Assembly: GCA_030064795.1 (NCBI GenBank)
Contig: JASJEI010000456.1
Span: forward strand, 1 to 8,839
From: Pleurocapsa sp. MO_226.B13
GTDB taxonomy: Bacteria; Cyanobacteriota; Cyanobacteriia; Cyanobacteriales; Xenococcaceae
Direction: 5' to 3'
Length of the DNA stretch: 8,839 nucleotides
Part shown: piece by piece, positions 6,266 to 8,839 of the stretch
How positions within the stretch are numbered: position 1 is the first letter of the stretch
Layout: each line of letters begins with the position of its first letter
The notes under the pieces: model-generated
The model's input: the letters and a program-made list of their open reading frames with translations, nothing else
Told to the model about the DNA's origin: nothing
The model's database searches: none
Translations under genes and position numbers: made by a program

Positions 6266-8040
6266 GACTCTAACTCCACACTAGCAAGGATATCACCACC
6301 CAATTGAGACTTATAGATTTCCTGGTATAATGGGCTACGGGCGAGCAGTTCTTCGTGGTTACCTATGTCAGCGATCGCTCCATGTTCCAACAGCACAATT
6401 TTGTCCAAGTTAATAACAGCACTAATCCGTTGAGCGACATAAAGAGTAGTGATGTTGTTGGTATATTGAGGAATAGCTTCCTGAACTCGGCTCTCTGTCG
6501 CCACATCTAAAGCACTCGTGCTGTCGTCCAGAATCAGGATTTTCGGTTGCATGGTGAGGGTGCGGGTCATCGAAAGACGCTGACGTTGCCCTCCAGAAAA
6601 ATTATAGCCCCGCCGAGTAACTGGTGCTTCCCATTGTTCTGGCATATTGGTAACAAAACCATAGCTATCGGCAGCTTTGGCTGCATCGAACATCACCTCA
6701 TCTTCCACCGTCGGATTGGCAAATTTAAGATTGAAGCGAATTTCACCCTGGAAAAGAACCGCCTCCTGCAGAACTATACCCACAATTTGGCGCAGGTTGT
6801 TCTGGGGGATGTGGCGCACATCTACGCCGTCGATATTGATTCGCCCTTCGGTAACATCATAGAAGCGGGGAATGAGGTTAACCAACGCTGTTTTGCCCGC
6901 ACCCGTGGCCCCCAGAAAACCTACCTGCTCACCGGGTTCAATAGTAAGATTAATGTTCTTGAGCACAGGTGGGTCGAATTGGCCATCAGGGCGGCGGAAG
7001 GCAAACATGACATTATCGAAAACAATGCGCCCTTGGACAGAATCGGGCTCGAGGGGACGAGCGTCAGCGGCATCTGCAATCGTAGGTTCGAGATCGTAAG
7101 CCTCGAAAATGCGTCTAGCTGACGTATCTCCCCGCAAGATAAACGGAATTACAATCGCCATGAGCCCCAAGGGCATCACAACCAGATTGAGATACTGCGT
7201 AAACTGAATCAGCTCACCGAGGGTCAATCCGACTCGGCTCAGGACCTGTTCGCCACCATACCAGATCGTCAATGCATTAGCTAATAGTGTAATTGTATTC
7301 AGTACTGGCTGGAGCAATGCCACTCGAAAGGCCGCTACAAAAGCAGGTTTACGTAAAGCATTGGCACGTTCAGCAAAGCGTTCTTTTTCCAGCTCCTCTC
7401 GCACAAACGCTTTCACCACACGCACACCAGACAGGTTTTCCTGCAGTCTGTTGTTGAGAGCGTCCAATCGCTCTTGCCGCTGGTCGTAGGCTTGGAAAAT
7501 CCTCGGCACAATTAGGAACATGACGATTCCTATCACTACGGTGACCACAATTAGCATCCAAAGCAAGCTAGGTGTTCGGATCAGGGTTAGGATGAAAGCT
7601 ACGATTACCATGAATGGTGCATAGAGCAGCAACATCACCGAATACATTACAGCATTCTCAATGTTGGTGACATCAGAGTTCAACCGCACCATCAAATTAC
7701 CCGTACGGAAGTGATCGAAGTTAGCAAATGAAAAGGACTGAATTTTTCGGTAAAGCTCAGTACGGATAACGTATGCCGTGCCCTGAGCAAAGAAGACAGC
7801 ATAGGCTGCGGTGCCAGCCATGGTCAATCCAGCAACCAGCGCTAGCACCAGCATCCAGATCCCTGTATCGATAATCACTGTCTCATTGCCAGCGAGCAAT
7901 CCTTGATTAATTAAGTGTTGGGTAAGATTGGCAACACCGATGGTAGCCAATGCCGAGAGCAGCAGCAGCACTTGAGATAATAGGAGCTGGAATCGATAAT
8001 TCTTATATATAATAAATAACCGCCGAAACGAGTTAAGCAT
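6262..8040 (-). CDS. ABC exporter half-transporter, degenerate-site subunit (first gene of the pair)
   Basis: A 592-residue type IV ABC exporter half with six membrane helices (about 15-320) and a C-terminal ATPase domain. Visible motifs are Walker A GATGAGKT at 377-384, a Q-loop VLQEAVLF, canonical signature SGGQ at 482-485, Walker B ILILDDSTS in which Asp506 replaces the catalytic Glu, and Gln537 instead of the switch His (YVAQRIS). Both changes are typical of the degenerate-site subunit of heterodimeric exporters such as TM287 in TM287/288. I chose the ATG at 8040 because AAGGA lies 7 bases before it; an in-frame ATG at 8082 would add 14 residues but has only a weak purine stretch upstream. 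The gene heads a two-gene operon and ends in a 4-base overlap with its partner. No confident promoter was found in the leader. Confidence 0.9.
   Translation of the reverse strand: MLNSFRRLFIIYKNYRFQLLLSQVLLLLSALATIGVANLTQHLINQGLLAGNETVIIDTGIWMLVLALVAGLTMAGTAAYAVFFAQGTAYVIRTELYRKIQSFSFANFDHFRTGNLMVRLNSDVTNIENAVMYSVMLLLYAPFMVIVAFILTLIRTPSLLWMLIVVTVVIGIVMFLIVPRIFQAYDQRQERLDALNNRLQENLSGVRVVKAFVREELEKERFAERANALRKPAFVAAFRVALLQPVLNTITLLANALTIWYGGEQVLSRVGLTLGELIQFTQYLNLVVMPLGLMAIVIPFILRGDTSARRIFEAYDLEPTIADAADARPLEPDSVQGRIVFDNVMFAFRRPDGQFDPPVLKNINLTIEPGEQVGFLGATGAGKTALVNLIPRFYDVTEGRINIDGVDVRHIPQNNLRQIVGIVLQEAVLFQGEIRFNLKFANPTVEDEVMFDAAKAADSYGFVTNMPEQWEAPVTRRGYNFSGGQRQRLSMTRTLTMQPKILILDDSTSALDVATESRVQEAIPQYTNNITTLYVAQRISAVINLDKIVLLEHGAIADIGNHEELLARSPLYQEIYKSQLGGDILASVELES
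6274..6277 (-). promoter_or_regulatory. Ribosome binding site (GGAG) for the second ABC gene
   Basis: GGAG on the - strand lies within the last codons of the first ABC gene, 8 bases before the ATG at 6265. Together with the ATGA overlap it supports coupled translation, which would help equal production of two subunits needed one to one. Confidence 0.65.
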
Positions 8041-8047
8041 AGGGTAA

Positions 8048-8052
8048 TCCTT
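8048..8052 (-). promoter_or_regulatory. Ribosome binding site (AAGGA) favouring the start at 8040
   Basis: AAGGA on the - strand lies 7 bases before the ATG at 8040. No comparable site precedes the ATG at 8082, where the closest purine stretch is AGAGATAAAG. This decides for the shorter, 592-residue product. Confidence 0.6.
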
Positions 8053-8082
8053 AACTAAGTGGGCATTCAAAAATAACTTCAT

Positions 8083-8301
8083 ACTTTATCTCTGTGTGAG
8101 CCTTTGAGGCTCTTACCAGGCTGCTGAAGTTAATTCTAAACAGCCCCTAAGGAACGAGGATTGAATAAAATGTCCATCTGAGAAGTTCTAAAGCACTATA
8201 GCCACAACTATTTCAGACAAGTTTGACAAGTCAATAAATCCTCATTCTTAAATAAAATAATAGACCTCTGGCAAAAGTCTTTCGCAGTATGATGAAAAAA
8301 T
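8083..8301. other. Leader and intergenic DNA between the ABC operon and the IS701-type remnant
   Basis: No gene is seen here. On the - strand this is the leader of the ABC operon. It holds a perfect 6-bp hairpin, GAGCCT and AGGCTC with a 3-base loop at 8098-8112, and a 5-bp repeat GGCTG (8119-8123) with CAGCC (8141-8145). A TATAGT on the - strand has a TTGTCT only 14 bases away, too close for a standard promoter. The block at 8262-8280 is an imperfect palindrome, AGACCTCT then AAAAGTCT, that may be a leftover IS end. Confidence 0.4.
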
Positions 8302-8706
8302 TTACATTTTTTGATAAGTGGGCGCGGGTAGTCCCTGCAAACTGATTGGGGGTACCAACTTAAGCCGAAAAAAACGGTACATTAAGCTCGACTTTATTGG
8401 TACTAACTCCTCAACCTTGATGTGAGGAGCCTTTAAATTTATTGGTTGTCTGTTCTCATCACGGAGCACAAAACTGTTCACTTCCAGCTTGCGATTTTTT
8501 TTGAGCAGACTGACCCAATCCAACTGATACTCTTTCAGCGTGGCTGCCAGCTCGGGGGTCAGATACCAACTGTCCATCAAGACGGTAGTAAATGGTAGGT
8601 TTCTTTTCCTGGCTTGTTCAATTAACTCAACGGCTAAGGCAATTTTCGTCTGGAACTGATTGTGTAACTCTTGAAATTCTGGGTCTTTAAGTAAGGTCTG
8701 ATCTAC
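8302..8706 (-). pseudogene. IS701-type transposase, internal fragment
   Basis: On the - strand the frame is open from 8706 to a TAA at 8302-8304. Residues encoded from about 8706 to 8400 read QTLLKDPEFQELHNQF, then LPFTTVLMDSWYLTPEL, then DWVSLLKKNRKLE and PHIKVEELVP. The L-M-D-S-W-Y block and the W-x-S-x-L-K-K-N-R-x-L-E block are characteristic of IS701-type (DDE superfamily) transposases, and the Asp of DSWY is expected to be catalytic. Such proteins have about 400 residues, so roughly a quarter is left. After about 8400 the frame reads unrelated residues, showing a second break. At the other side the frame meets a TGA (8707-8709) exactly where an inverted-repeat element begins. The remnant lies upstream of the ABC operon on the same strand but does not encode a complete protein. 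Confidence 0.78.
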
Positions 8707-8837
8707 TCACATCTTGCACCAGTACAAAAAAACTTAATAATTCAGGAGCGATAATCAATTTATAATCCTTTTCCCCTTAACCTTTACCCCTTTCCCTGAT
8801 ACCACAAGTCAATTACAGGTTAGGTGCAAGATCTCAG
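8706..8837. mobile_element. Possible small inverted-repeat element (MITE-like), about 130 bp
   Basis: ATCTTGCACC (8711-8720) and GGTGCAAGAT (8823-8832) are perfect 10-bp inverted repeats. With two mismatches the match extends outward to 15 positions (8706-8720 against 8823-8837). The interior has no coding potential; it is A-rich at the left and pyrimidine-rich in the middle. The left repeat sits exactly where the IS701-type reading frame is cut off, so an insertion there is plausible. The window ends two bases after the right repeat, so target-site duplications cannot be judged, and the right repeat might instead belong to a longer element beyond the edge. Confidence 0.45.
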
Positions 8838-8839
8838 TT

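Noticed and set aside
6547..7122. A 191-codon open frame on the + strand inside the first ABC gene
   Set aside because: It lies antisense to the Walker A to Walker B region of a clearly conserved ABC protein; its residues show no family motif, so it is a by-product of the coding strand.
8223..8234. Dyad TTGAC-AA-GTCAA as an operator for the ABC operon
   Set aside because: A 5-bp dyad with a fixed 2-base gap is expected several times by chance in a window this size, and no regulator gene lies nearby.
8302..8580. A short intact gene of 92 codons
   Set aside because: The transposase homology continues in frame upstream to 8706 and is cut at both sides; the apparent start is an internal TTG codon.
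1..8839. CRISPR array, tRNA, rRNA or group II intron
   Set aside because: No regularly spaced repeats, cloverleaf, rRNA core or intron reverse-transcriptase motif was seen on either strand.

Overview
The window looks like cyanobacterial chromosome. Three perfect copies of the cyanobacterial octamer GCGATCGC (HIP1) lie in the long genes, at 429-436, 1718-1725 and 6371-6378, and the broken transposases are of kinds common in filamentous cyanobacteria. No rRNA, tRNA, CRISPR array or plasmid origin is visible, and the species cannot be named from the sequence.

Layout. (1) 2-118 is the 3' end of an unidentified + strand gene. (2) 189-2978 (+) is a complete P2A-type (calcium-pump-like) P-type ATPase, preceded by a small hairpin and a GAGG ribosome binding site. 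(3) About 3000-4400 is an insertion-sequence graveyard: the C-terminal part of an ISAzo13-type transposase (- strand) split by a 46-bp palindromic insert, a short possible IS1634-type 5' fragment, the N-terminal 50 or so residues of an IS1182-type transposase, and, joined directly to it, the C-terminal half of an IS5-type transposase with two further frame breaks. (4) 8040-4445 (- strand) is a two-gene operon with a 4-base ATGA overlap, encoding the two halves of a heterodimeric ABC exporter. (5) About 8260-8839 is a second patch of mobile DNA: an internal piece of an IS701-type transposase, cut off at its 5' side next to a roughly 130-bp stretch bounded by inverted repeats.

How it works together. 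The ATPase and the ABC operon converge on the IS graveyard. Both are intact membrane transporters powered by ATP, but nothing in the sequence links them functionally. The two ABC subunits clearly form one machine: every deviation from the catalytic consensus falls into the same composite nucleotide site, giving one degenerate and one consensus site. None of the transposase pieces could encode an active enzyme.

I found no convincing new multi-gene system. The most distinctive features are the 46-bp hairpin element whose removal exactly restores the ISAzo13 reading frame, and the inverted-repeat element at the right edge.
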